The notes beneath the pieces were generated by a model. The model had not been told where the DNA came from, did no database searches, and saw nothing but the letters and a program-made list of their open reading frames with translations. Below are positions 25,955-37,328 of a stretch of 64,000 bases of DNA, piece by piece (position 1 is the first letter of the stretch; every line of letters starts with the position of its first letter). The stretch comes from Ophiodon elongatus (taxonomy: Eukaryota > Chordata > Actinopteri > Perciformes > Hexagrammidae), in contig JACSYO010001870.1 in NCBI GenBank assembly GCA_016806645.1, forward strand, positions 26,001 to 90,000, written 5' to 3'. The position numbers and the translations under genes are program-made.

Positions 25955-26335
25955 CCCATTTGTTTCATTTCAACCTCTTCTTTCTCTCCATCACATCTCT
26001 CACTCCCACTCTCCCTTTCTTTCGCTCCCTCTCCTTGTCACTCTCTCTCTCTCTGCCGGTCCCTCGCGCTGCCTTAAAACCTTCTCCATATCCACCCACA
26101 GCTTCTCAATCAAATTAGCATATCAATTCAGCTTTGGGTTTGTCTTTTAAAGCAGCAACAGCAGGAGCAGTAGCCGAGCCTGCCAGGCTACTGTACAGCC
26201 CACATACAGCACAGCTCGCTGCTCTGCTAGTATCGCAGCTCTCCACTGACTCCATCCCTCTCTCTCTCTCTCTCTCTTCTTTACTATCTACCCTCCTCTT
26301 GTTATCGTCGCTCATTCTTTCACCTATAGGCAACA
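25955..26335 (+). repeat. Pyrimidine-rich tracts with (CT)n
   Basis: Two pyrimidine-dominated stretches (about 25955-26070 and 26240-26330) include CT dinucleotide runs at 26041-26054 and 26257-26278. Between them lies ordinary sequence. In the nphp4 transcript these are purine-rich. Confidence 0.7.
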
Positions 26336-28139
26336 GGCAATATGTGCTCAGCGGTGTACCATATCTTTCTTTTGGTGATGGAAGTTTAGGGTTCTCGTCG
26401 TGAGCTTCACGTGATTCCTTCCCTTTTCTGTTTCCTCTTAAAAGAATATATCTAAAAGCTCCTCTCGTCTCAAGTGCTGCGATTTTTCGGGCACGAAAGA
26501 TCCATGTTGGTTATGCATTTGTACAATTCTAGCAACAGAAGCCGCGCAGGTAAAAGAAAAGAAGTTTTTCAAAATAGATGCTCACAAGGCCTCGTCTATA
26601 GGTCCACCCAGGTGCGTTCACTTAGTATTTACCTAAGAACAGGATGAGGTGACTCACTAATGCCATGCACTGCTTATAGTTTGTGTCAGCTCTCGTTTTG
26701 CTCGGGGAGTGTTACATAACCGTCTTCCAGCTGGATAACATGGGCTAAGGCTTTGTTCAATTATTGCTTGCCATCTGAGTGCCAAGACGAAGATGTGCCC
26801 CTCACGCGTTTCAATCTCAGACTCAACCGCACCCACGGTGCATGCAGCGTAACACGAGTGGGACGATTACCACTTCCCAGAGAAAATGAAACATCAAATC
26901 CCTTTTGTGTGCAATATTCAGTTAAGGGGAGGTGTTGCATGAGAAAAAAGAAATCTATATCTAGCTTGTTGACAGGTTGTCATGTTAAATAGACACAAAC
27001 ATGGTTTTGATAGCGGAACATATTCACATATTTGCATATTCACATTAACATATTTAGATGATCTCACGCACTGCTTTGAGCAACGGAATTCTCTCGTGTG
27101 TAAATGTAATGAGATCTTGAACAAAAGGAAACTTCCTGAACAGCTATCCCTTTAACTAACTAGTAACTCACTAAGATGTTCAAATAATTTGGTCTCCCCG
27201 TATTTTTAATTGTTGTACGCCATACAATTGATGTGACAATTTGCAGCTACTTTGCTATTTTGAGGCCCCCATAAAGTATGAAAACAAAAAACGCTCTGAA
27301 GCTTCCCCAGTTCCGAGAATTTGGGCCGAAATTTGCTGACAGAATTTTGACGCAGGTTGCGTTTGATTGAGAAAGCCCTAAAATCGGCTCGCGGTTGACT
27401 GGCCGCAACCTTTGCAGCTGCGTGGATCTCATCAAAGGTCGTCGCCGGTTTAGTTTAGCATGGATTCCGGCTCTCGCACAGAAAGGTGATGTCCCCATCC
27501 TCCATTGCGCCTACAACGCTCTGATTGGCTCGATTGTTTCATCAACCAAGGAAACGGTCGTCAATGAGCAAAGCAGCAGACCTATTAGAGTTAATGAAAA
27601 AATAAATCTGAGACGTGGGTCTTGCAAGATGGAATCTAGTGTTTCCTAAGTGTACCCTTATTCTATTGTATTCAGAGATGCACACGCAATCTATGTCGTT
27701 ATTTTACTATGCATACCAAGGATCTTAGCCTTCATTTTTTCCACAAGGCTGAATAAAGCCCTTTCTTACCTTATTGTCTTTCATACAGCGGATGGGCATT
27801 AGCTATATAGCTGTGTTTTCTTTTAAGCAAAGCATTTCATTGTATTTGAATTACCCTATCCAACAAAAATCTTTTTGACGAGAGGCAGCAAGCGGCATAA
27901 GTATGACAAGATATCTGTAAATAATTGCCTTCAGTGACATCGAGATTATAATCACGATCGTGTCGGTTCCTACGCCGTCTACTCTCGCCTCCTTCCTCCA
28001 CTGCAGCCAGAGAGCTGGTGGAGATGACAGAGAAACGGCTTTGTCTCTTGTTGGACAGGTCTGCCGTGAAGTGTTTCACAGTGAAAATAAAGAAAGATGG
28101 GGAGAAAGTTGTTTATAAGAGAACATCAGTTAAAGTGCT

Positions 28140-28330
28140 GCTTTCTGTTCTCTGCATCCCTCTCCCTCACACCCCTCCTCCCAGTTTCTCTTTCATTTAT
28201 TTCAGTGCACTTCTTTCTCACTCCTTCAGTTTCTCTCTCTCTCTCTCTCTTTCTACCTCTCTTGCTCGCTATCCTCTTTCTTCTTCCGCTCGCCTCTGTC
28301 TGCTGCCGTCACAGATTTCTTCCTCCCTCG
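28140..28330 (+). repeat. Pyrimidine-rich tract with (CT)n
   Basis: A long stretch is dominated by C and T, with a CT run around 28231-28250. A further CT run lies at about 28471-28488. There is no coding or transposon signal. Confidence 0.7.
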
Positions 28331-30314
28331 CCTGAAATATGAATATTTTAGAGCTAAGAAGCTTAAAGGGAACAATGAAATGGCCCCCCAAGTTAAATTA
28401 TACTCCATTTCCCAAGTCACAGAAGGGGGACTTTTCTGAGTGACGAGCACACCGGTGCCACGTGGGTGTGTCTCTCTCTCTCTCTCTCTTTTTCCACACT
28501 CACATAAGCTTGTTGTCTCCTGCTTTTATGTCATATTTTTGATATTCTCCCAGATCTTGCATAACATTTTTTTTTAAATCGCTAAAGCAGGCAGCTGTAA
28601 CCGATCGGCATGATCCCTTTAGCGATCATAATGCACACTTGACACCTGTGTTACAGAAAGTGGAGGATCCTCGGAGCTAACATGCCTCGATGCTGTTTGT
28701 GTCATTAAAAGGGAAAAGGAAGGGGGAGGCAGAATGAGACTAATTTGCATGCTTTTGGAGGCAGTTTGTTTTAGAGCTTTGTTAACAGAGTAAACAAAAG
28801 CAGTGCATTGTAAGGGAAGAGTCGGTGGCGGGGTTTTTTGTCTCACAATGACACGAGTCACCTAGTGTGGGCGTTGTGAACGGAGAACTAACCGTTCTGC
28901 TTAACCATCCATTTCCTGTAGAAAAACACAATAAACTGAGAGAGAATGCATCGAAGCCAGTGCATCACAATTATCTGTGATGGTTTTTCGCTCATGGATG
29001 TTAGTCTGCGGCGCATCAAGAGCAAGCCAAAGCCCGCTTTATACCACTACGGCCTTGAGGCCGCAACAGAAATGTTTCTTGAACTGCAAAACCCAAAGCA
29101 TTAATATGTCTGCAATCTCGAGGAAAACAAAACTATATTCCTTTGAAATCTGTGTTGGGGATAAAGTGCTCGCCAGCAAGTCAAAGATAACTCTGGTAGA
29201 GAAAGATAACTCTACAGAAAATACAGTTGCACCTCTGTGGCAGATTGTACTGCATAATGTTTGTTTTGTTTTTTTATTCCAGTGCACATGAATGCCATTT
29301 ACACACGTTTTTTTCCCCTTTTCTGTGTTTTTGTTCTTCCTTCCCTCATCTAAATTTCAATCCAAAATAAAATGACAAAAACAACCTCTGAAGTACAGAA
29401 GTGGAAGATTATTTCCTCACTTGGGTATTCACACCTGAAAATTGCATTATCGTCGTCGAATAGTAACAACAAAGATTCTCTTGGATTCAATTTAACGGTC
29501 CAACTGCCGGGGGGGAGGCAGAGGGGTGAGGATGAGATATTAGTAAGCAAAATTGATTTAGTTGGGGACACTGTCATTTGAATAAAATGGACCTGCTAAA
29601 AAAAAAGAAAGAAAGTCATTTAGAGAGAATTTAGGAATAATCACAGTTGGAAGAGAAATGGAGAGCGGGCGGCAGCTGCCTCATTGTGCGAGTTTGGAGG
29701 GGAAATGGGTGTCGATTTTCAGGAGGAGGATGAATTAGTTTTTGAAGGTTATTTCTTTTGTGCTCAAAGGACAGGAGATGAAGTGAGAACGCAAGCTCTC
29801 TTTAATAGCTCCAACCGGGACATAAGAAGCTTGAGGCAGAAAATGGGTCTTGACCCTGTGATCACCGAGCAGGGACTTCATAAATGGTCGTGGCAGGGCT
29901 TAGAGGCACTGATCAATAACAGGGTCAGAAGTCCCAATATGGGCCTCCGAAGCCCGTTACCTGCTACTAATATTGTGATAATAATAAAAAAAAAATAATA
30001 ATAATAATAACTTCATTTATAAAGCACCTTTGTGTTTTGACAAACAATTGCTATTGGATGCCAAAGTGCATCATCGAACAGAGACAGGGGTTACAATACT
30101 TTTGTGTTTTGGACTGTTGGTCAGATAAAATAATTAATAAAATAAAGAGAACAAGAACGTTTGAATAAATCACCTCGGACTTTGGGGAAATTGACAAGAC
30201 ATTTTTCATTATTTTCTATTAATTATTAAAAACATTTATAAAGCAAGTGAAGATCTAGTTTCATACTCTCAGGCAAGATAATAGTTTAAATATGGAGATA
30301 ATGACACACTTTAA

Positions 30315-30807
30315 AGGTGCGTTCACACCAAACGCGGCGCGAATTTTCGCATTTTCACACGTCATTCGCGTGGTGTGTTCACACCAAAAGCATTGCGAAT
30401 ATTCGCATCGCCGGACTATTTGTGGTTATTTTGCTTTTTTCGTACTCGACGTGCCGCCGGAGAGGGGGCGTGGCTTATATCCGTGGAAATAGTTAATTTC
30501 CAACATCTACCGTGGAAGAAATAACCACTAGTTCTGCTTTGTACATGTTGTAGAAGTCCCACAAACGTTGGAACATCAAACGCCCTCATGTCTGGGTTCA
30601 TAACATCATCCGTAGTCGCACACAGATTCTCCAGGAGCTGCGTCTGGAGGACTTCCTCTTCCAGACTATCGACTTCTCCTCCATAGTTTTTGATCAGCAA
30701 CGACAGGATGGTGGTGATGACGGCGAACCATTTCACGTTTGTGCATTGACTTTGTATGTAATCTGGTCACGCGAAAAATTCGCGCCGCGTTTGGTGTGAA
30801 CGCACCT
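30315..30807. mobile_element. PIF/Harbinger-type non-autonomous element with intact ends
   Basis: The 493-bp element is bounded by inverted repeats of about 33 bp starting AGGTGCGTTCACACCAAACG and continuing CGGCGCGAATTTT on both sides. It is flanked by TAA at 30312-30314 and 30808-30810, the 3-bp target duplication expected of Harbinger superfamily elements. Inside the left end a second, related TTCACACC motif occurs. The interior has a minus-strand open frame (30416-30736) with NYGGEVDSLEEEVLQTQLLE, protein-like but unassigned and too short for a transposase. A related damaged copy lies at 37.4 kb in the opposite orientation. Confidence 0.82.
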
Positions 30808-30829
30808 TAAGACCTTTTTTCATAGTGTT

Positions 30830-31190
30830 GTTCTCCCTCTACTGGCCATGAGGGGGCGACTCATCCGGTTGCAAAAATAGTCGAAATAGTCCACTTTCAC
30901 TGGTTGCCAAAAAAACACAAATGGTGACAGCCAAAATCCAAGATGGCCATGCCCCAAAATGCCAAACTCAAAGCTTCAAAACTGCAGTCCACAAACCAAT
31001 GGGTGACCGCTCAACGACTACATCCACTTCTTACATACAGTCTATGCATACAGCCCCCCCCCCCCCGCCCAGGTTTACAGTGTTAGCTCTATCAGCACTG
31101 CTGTCACAGTTTGCACTGCTGTTAGCAATGCTAGCTGCCAGCCGCCTCGGCTTCCACCATGTTGAGAGCCGAGTGGGGGGAAATCCCTCA
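30830..31190 (+). repeat. Composite teleost dispersed repeat
   Basis: CTCCCTCTACTGGCCATGAG, CCAAAATCCAAGATGGCCAT, CCAATGGGTGACCGCT, CCACTTCTTACATACAGTCT and the stretch GTTAGCTCTATCAGCACTGC...CTTCCACCATGTTGA are phrases of repeats that recur through teleost genomes. A C run lies at 31055-31065. It starts a few bases after the Harbinger element, and borders are approximate. Confidence 0.5.
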
Positions 31191-31543
31191 TAAATAAGCT
31201 CTGAATTTGGAATTCAGTACCTTCAAAGTAAAGAAGATGAATTCAAAGAAGTATAGAGTCCGATCAAATTAATTGCACAGCTATTTCGTGTCATCATCAT
31301 CTCACTGAGCAGACAACGTCTTCATGGTCAAGTGAAAGAGCCGCGGTGACCAAACTGCCAAAGAGTTCGGCTGAAGTATATAATAAGCAAAATAGTATAA
31401 ATGATTGTATGACTCATAGGATAATTGCATCTTTTCACACTTGTCTTGACAATATAATTAATGCCCCCTCTTAATTCTGATTACCCAGATTATATGTCAT
31501 TATATTTAAATTATCTGTTTGCCATTATTGCTGCTCAAATACA

Positions 31544-31549
31544 CGCACG

Positions 31550-31592
<43 letters not shown>

Positions 31593-31598
31593 ACACAG
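31544..31598. repeat. (CA)n microsatellite with CG interruptions
   Basis: An array of CA units with CGCA variants at both ends. Confidence 0.93.
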
Positions 31599-31774
31599 TA
31601 TATGGAGGGTATGCACGCAGTGTGTCTGATGCTACTGTCTACGAAGCTGCAAACTTATGCAGATACACAACAACCAAAATGTTTACAAAAGTTTTTGGAA
31701 GATGAATATGGCAATAACGTGAAGAAACGCTTTAGCTGGGGTGGACTCGCTTTGTTTAATATCGGGGTTCTAGA

Positions 31775-32005
31775 ATGGTGGTCCCCAACCACCGGGTCGC
31801 GGACCGGTACTGGTCCGTGGGTCCCTTGGTACCGGGCCGCACAGAAAGAATGAATGAAAAAAATATTTGATTTATTATCACGGTCTGAAAGACGTTTTAT
31901 TTTGAAAAATTACCGGATAAATCCACCTGTGTGTCGTCCAGACGCTCGTCTCGGTCATGTGATACGTTACCCCGGTCCGTGGTGCAAAAAAGGTTGGGGA
32001 CCGCT
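31775..32005. mobile_element. hAT-type non-autonomous element with 8-bp duplication
   Basis: The ends are GGTGGTCCCCAACC (left) and GGTTGGGGACCGCT (right, its inverted counterpart), the terminal pattern of Charlie/Zaphod-like hAT elements (..GTGGTCCCCAACC). Next inside, CGGACCGGTACTGGTCCGTG and CCCCGGTCCGTGGTGC repeat the GGACCGG theme of this family. Flanking octamers GTTCTAGA (31767-31774) and GTTCCAGA (32006-32013) match at 7 of 8 positions, as expected for a hAT target duplication. At about 231 bp it has no transposase. Confidence 0.75.
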
Positions 32006-32411
32006 GTTCCAGAACACAGCTTAATAGAGGCTTAATCGAAAAGAGTCCGATTTCCTTATTTTTGTCACAGGTCAGCGTAAGAAATGGGACGATCTTTGTC
32101 ACGGCTGCACAAGAATTGCTGTCGTCTATTGATTCTGGTCAAATCTAACCTCCTGTCAGTCGTTGCCATTTCATTTCTTCCTTCAATGTTTTTTTATGTG
32201 TCGCGGAAAACGTTGCACTAAAAGCTATAAAAGGCTAGTAAAAGCTGAAAAACACCTCGGTGGTAAGTGAATTTTTTTTCTCTGTATGGCACCATAAAAG
32301 CCGTCAGCTATTCATCAGTAAGTTTTTGTGTCAGTACTTTGTGAAAATCAATGTGTAGGCTGTTTAAAAAGATAACAATAACTCCACAGATGGCAACTGT
32401 CATCTCAAGGG

Positions 32412-32561
<150 letters not shown>

Positions 32562-33532
32562 GCAGATGAAATTATGTCCCACATGAGTTTTGTATAAGCC
32601 AATTACCAAGTGAGTTACACAACTGTGTGTCTCTTACCTTTTGAAAACCAGCAAGCAAAAGAAAGACGTCTCTCTGACTCGTTGTGACGATCACACATCG
32701 CATCACAGTCACAGAGAAGATGCTTGCTGGGTATTAACTTATCATTCTCCATGTTTTCACCAACTGATAACACAGCAGTCAGGACATCGGCACATCTGCA
32801 TCCGTGTCAAGACGTGCATGTGTGTGTGTGTGTTGCTACCCACACAGTGGATGTTAGCTCCCCCATATTGAGGGTGAGTCATCCATGGCAAGAAACAGTG
32901 GCAGCATCATTAGCATGCCGCTCTCATCCTCCCACTCCCCTGCTCCTTAACAGATTTTAACTGGCACAGCGCTTCCACTGATAAATCACTGTTGCCCTAC
33001 TGCTGAAACACTCCCATAATTCACAACCAAAAATATTAAGTCAAACACACTCGTACTGCTGCCTTCCTCTTTCCCCTCCTCATACCACTTCTCGTCCCCC
33101 AAGCATAGTATAACTCAAGCCACTTTCATCCGCTGCACACATCACACCACCGTGAGCACATGATTGGTTCCACTTGGAAAGAGACCCCTCGTGCTGGCAC
33201 AGTCCAACACTGAACACCATCAGGATGCAAACATGCAATATCATATAACCTTAAAAGGTATTGTCATACAATTTTCTTACTGTCAAGAAATTCCACCGAT
33301 AATGTGTCTCTAAGTATGTTCTGACTTCCCCGCCCTGTGCCGCTCGGCTCCAAGCCCATTTTTTCCTACTGGAGGCATAAATCTTTAATATCAGGTCACA
33401 ACTATGTAGTTTACGCTCTGTAATTTCCTTAAATAACTGGGGAGTGGAGTATTTAAACAAACGTTAATCTATGCTCTATTGAGTGTCTACAGCAGCATGA
33501 TGGTGTATATGGGACTGACTCTAAATAATCTA

Positions 33533-33534
<2 letters not shown>

Positions 33535-33570
<36 letters not shown>
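33535..33570. repeat. (GT)n microsatellite
   Basis: An uninterrupted GT array of about 18 units. Confidence 0.96.
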
Positions 33571-33572
<2 letters not shown>

Positions 33573-34224
33573 ATGATAATGCGGGGACATGTTACCCAGT
33601 GTAACAGTGTGGCCCATTGATGTATTTTTTATAGGCTTTGGAAAACAAAAGAGCTCTGCAGCACTGAGGAGTTAGATTGAGCTTCACGTGTTTGTAGAGT
33701 TGAAAAAAAAAAAACAAGACTGAATATCACCAGCAGTATCCTTTCTTAGAAACATAGTTGCAAGACATAAAAATAGAATGACGGAGATTTGCAAAAGGAG
33801 GTAACAGGATACTAAAGATAATTAGAATTATCGGAAAATGCATGTATATTACTTAGCAGCCTTCATCATCCAATTTGTAAGAAATGCTTTATTTTCCTTT
33901 GTGCGTTGTTCAGCCGACAGTCGGTGCTCTCAACACCACTTAACTAGGTAAGGTAACCACGACTCACTCACCACGACACCGCCACTCACTAAAACAGAAG
34001 GGAATTACTGGAATTCACTCAATATACAAGCGTGGCAAATTTAGATCATGACGATGATGATGATCTCTGGAAATACTACCCCCAAGCAAGACGTGCTTTA
34101 ATACAGAAAAAGCATTAATATCCCTCACTTTTCTCCAACATTGAATTAACAAAACAGCCAATGTTAGGTGAGAACGCGTGTCATTTTCAGATGTTATTGT
34201 GCTAAATAATCACTATTGATCATC

Positions 34225-34372
34225 GTCAGCGACATCTGCATCTGGACCCTCATTGGCAGCCCATGATACAGGCCTGATGGAAAGCTATCAATAAATGATG
34301 CTGGATGCTGGCACGTAAAGGTCCCCGTGTGGAATCAATAAAGTTTTGCTTATCTTATCCTGTTGATAGTCT
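34225..34372 (+). repeat. Possible LINE 3' tail fragment
   Basis: The segment ends GGAATCAATAAAGTTTTGCT followed by TATCTTATC. This AATAAAGT plus short tandem tail resembles the 3' end of fish non-LTR elements. Upstream sequence is too short to name a family. Confidence 0.3.
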
Positions 34373-34515
34373 AAAAGTCGTGCCTTTGGGTCCTCTTGAA
34401 TTCCCAAACAAGTAATAGTTAGGATGAGGTTAGAATACCCCGCCTTTTGTTAAACAAAACTATGTTAACATGTTACTATGTTTATTTAATGATTATTTTC
34501 AATGCAAGCAGATGT

Positions 34516-34875
34516 CTTTTGGTCATTTTACTTCCTTTGAATATGTGGCTATGAATTCCACTCAAGCTTTATTCCTGAACATTTACAGACCACCTAAATA
34601 CTGTACAACCTTCTTTGATGAGCTGAACTGCTGTCCATAATCTGTATTGATTTTGATTGTGTTGTTATTGTTGGCGATTTCAATATCCATGTTGATAATC
34701 CCCAGGACAGAGGGTCTATAGAACTATGTGGTGTCCTTGATAATTATGATCTGTCTCAGCATGTAAATAGGACCCACCCACAACAAGGGGTACACTCTGG
34801 ACCTAATCATCACCAAAGGTCTAAACATTCCCAAGGTTGCTGTGACTGATGTTGCGCTCTCTGATCATTTCTGAT
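34516..34875 (+). pseudogene. LINE endonuclease fragment
   Basis: The fragment shows SFEYVAMNSTQALFLNIYRP then PKYC, followed after a stop by VVIVGDFNIHVDNPQDRG and, in a shifted frame, LDLIITKGLNIPKVAVTD and ALSDHF. YRPPKY, GDFN(I/L)H and SDH are conserved blocks of the APE-like endonuclease of L2/CR1-type LINEs; the Asp and Asn of GDFN and the final DH contribute to the active site. The N-terminal third of the domain is absent. At least one stop and two frameshifts are visible. Confidence 0.82.
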
Positions 34876-35712
34876 TTCTGTGTTTTCTTTGAGAGTGCAA
34901 TCTCCCTGCACACAAATGTCAAAATCAAGGTTGTGACGAAGCGTTACATCTCTGAAAACACAAGTGAACTATTTATTCAGAAGTTCTCCTCCACACCAGC
35001 CCTCTCTTGCATCTCAGTCAATGAGCTTGTAGATGACTTCAATTCTAAAGTTAAAAATGTTATTGATGCGATTGCACCCAGTAAAGTGAAGGTTGTATCT
35101 GGTAAGCAAAGATCTCCTTGGAGAAATGCCACGCCGGTCAGAATAGAGAAGAGAGAGTGTCGGAAAGCTGAGCGCAGGTGGCGAAAAACTAATCTCCAGG
35201 TTCACTGTGACATCTATAAAGAGAGACTTCACAATTATAATGTGGAACTTAGAAATGCAAGGCAATCCTTCTTCTCTGACAATATAACCAAAAACAATAA
35301 CAATGCATGCGCCTTATTTTCTACCGTCGACAGGCTAACAAACCCTCCAGTGTCAGTAACTGCTGAGCTCCAATCCACCTGGGCATACAATCTATTTGTT
35401 TCCTTATTTACTGACAAAATTCAGAAAATTAGACAGGCAGTTGGTGCCTCCACATCAACCACAGGACATATGTTGTCCCCATCTTTAAATAACATCCATA
35501 CAAATATCATGACACAATTTCATTCAATCACCCAAAGTAACCTAGAAGACATTATACAACATCTGAAATCCTCCTCCTGCTGCTTAGATATTCTACCGAC
35601 ACACTTCTTCAAAAATATTTCACACTGCATGACCACTGATCTTCTACAAATTGTAAACACCTCGCTCCTTCTCAGGTGTTTTCCCACAAGCCATAAAAAC
35701 TGCAGTTATTAA
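34849..35712 (+). pseudogene. LINE linker and start of reverse transcriptase (287-codon open piece)
   Basis: This is the longest uninterrupted frame in the window. It contains NELVDDFNSKVKNVIDAIAP, PWRNATPVRIEKRECRKAER and LEDIIQHLKSSSCCLDILPT, which fit the segment between endonuclease and reverse transcriptase in L2-type LINEs. Examples are the PWRN/T block, the KRxCRKAERxWRK stretch and the CxLDxLPTxFFK lead-in. The first codons overlap the endonuclease remnant in another frame and the last run out of frame into the polymerase region. The Met given as start is not a real start. Confidence 0.8.
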
Positions 35713-36217
35713 ACCACTCCTAAAGAAGGCTAGTTTAGACCCCGCAATAATGAAAAATTATAGGCCAATATCAAACCTCCCATTTTTAAGTAAAATAATA
35801 GAAAAAGTGTTTTTTCAACAGCTGAACAACTTCTTAGCCGTAAATAACTGTTTTGATGTTTTCCAGTCAGGCTTTTGACAACACCACAGTACTGAAACTG
35901 CTCTTGTTAAGGTTTTCAACGACATCAACTTAAACACAGACAGTGGCAGAATCTCAGTCTTAGTATTACTGGATCTCAGTGCTGCATTCGACACGGTTGA
36001 CCATGACATACTACTAGACAGACTAAAAGTCTGGGTAGGACTCTCTGGCGCAGAACTTAACTGGTTTGAATCCTACTTGAAGGACCGAGAATACTTTGTG
36101 TCTGTAGCTAATTACACATCAGAGCTGACTAGGGTGACATGTGGTGTCCCCCAAGGTTCAATACTGGGGCCTCTTCTGTTCAACATCTACATGCTTCCAC
36201 TGGTAAGTGTGTTATCA
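35690..36217 (+). pseudogene. LINE reverse transcriptase core, active-site box lost
   Basis: In frame one reads AVIKPLLKKASLDPAIMKNY, RPISNLPFLSKIIEKVFFQQ, then VFQSGF followed by a stop, LVLLDLSAAFDTVDHDILLD and GVPQGSILGPLLFNIYMLPL. These are fingers-palm motifs of a non-LTR reverse transcriptase, including the first catalytic Asp block (LDLSAAFDTVDH). After MLPL the normal stretch leading to YADD is missing; the text resumes with the residues normally just after it (TQIYITIT, around 36227-36250). An in-frame stop also interrupts the QSGF region. Confidence 0.85.
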
Positions 36218-36269
36218 TAATTATTACACACAAATCTACATAACTATAATCACCAGGGGACCATAATCC

Positions 36270-37000
36270 CACACAAGGGCTGAGTAAATGCATTGAACAA
36301 ATCAACAACTGGATGTGCCAGAATTTCCTTCAATTAAATAAAGATAAAACAGATGTAATTGTTTTTGGTAGCGAGGATGAACGATTGAAAGTCAGCGCTC
36401 AGCTTCAATCACTGATGTTAAAAACCACAAACCAAGCCAGAAACCTAGGTGTAGTTATGGATTCAGACCTCAACCTGAACAGCCATATCAAGACAATTAC
36501 AAAATCAGCCTACTATCACCTCAAGAATATAGCAAGGATTAGAGGACTTATGTCTCAACAGGATTTGGAAAAACTTATCCACGCTTTTATCGTCAGTAGA
36601 CTGGACTATTGTAACGGTGTGTTTACAGGTCTCTGTAAAAGGTCAGTGAGAAAGCTGCAGCTCGAGTCCTCACTAAGACCAAGAAAGTGGATCACATCAC
36701 TCCAGTTTTGACTTTAAAATCCTGCTGTTGGTTTATAAAGCACAGAATGGTTTAGGGCCTAAATACATTTCTGATATGCTGCTACCTTATGAACCATCCC
36801 GACCCCTGAGGTCGTCTGGGACAGGTCTACTTTCTGTTCCAAGAGTCAGAACTAGACATGGAGAGCAGCGTTCAGTTTTTCTGGTCCACATATCTGGAAC
36901 AAAGTCCCTGAAAGCTGCAGGTCTGCTGAGACCCTCAGAGACCCTCAGAGACCCCTTAGATACCTTCAGAGACCCTCAGCTCCTTTAAATCCAGATTGAA
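36270..37000 (+). pseudogene. LINE C-terminal region
   Basis: The frame holds INNWMCQNFLQLNKDKTDVI, ARNLGVVMDSDLNLNSHIKT and KLIHAFIVSRLDYCNGVFTG, the thumb region of L2-type elements (LN..KT..., LGV..D..L....I, SRLDYCN...). A frameshift near 36700 separates it from FKILLLVYKAQNGLGPKYIS and RSVFLVHISGT. In 36915-36990 an AGACCCTCAG-like unit is repeated several times, a local tandem expansion in the element. Confidence 0.82.
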
Positions 37001-37328
37001 GACTCTTCTATTTGCTGTTGCCTTTAATTGAACCAGATTCAAGGATCTTAATCAATTTCTGAATCTCACTACTGTATTTTATTTCTTAAACTGCACTGCA
37101 ACTTTTATTCTATTTTTTAGCTTTTTAATGTTTTACTAACTGTTTTTAATGTTGTTTTTAATGTTTAAATGAATGTTCTTAATTGTTTTTAAATCTTCTT
37201 TTTTTGCATTATGTTTTGATGCTTAATGGTTTAATATGAAGCACTTTAAATTGCCTTGTTGTTGAAATATGCTATACAAATAAACTGGCCTTGCCTTGCC
37301 TTGACGATATGTGGGATTTCCCTTTCGT

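Larger units (their letters stand above)
34510..37303 (+). mobile_element. Inactivated L2/Maui-type LINE, 5'-truncated, antisense to nphp4
   Basis: A non-LTR retrotransposon can be followed from its endonuclease C-terminal half through the linker, reverse transcriptase and C-terminal region to a 3' tail. The tail is GCTATACAAATAAACTGGCC followed by TTGCC units (37288-37303), the usual form for fish L2 elements. The start of the endonuclease is missing, frames shift several times and the polymerase active-site motif is deleted, so it cannot be active. It lies in the D-E intron opposite to gene direction. No target duplication was identified. Confidence 0.85.
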
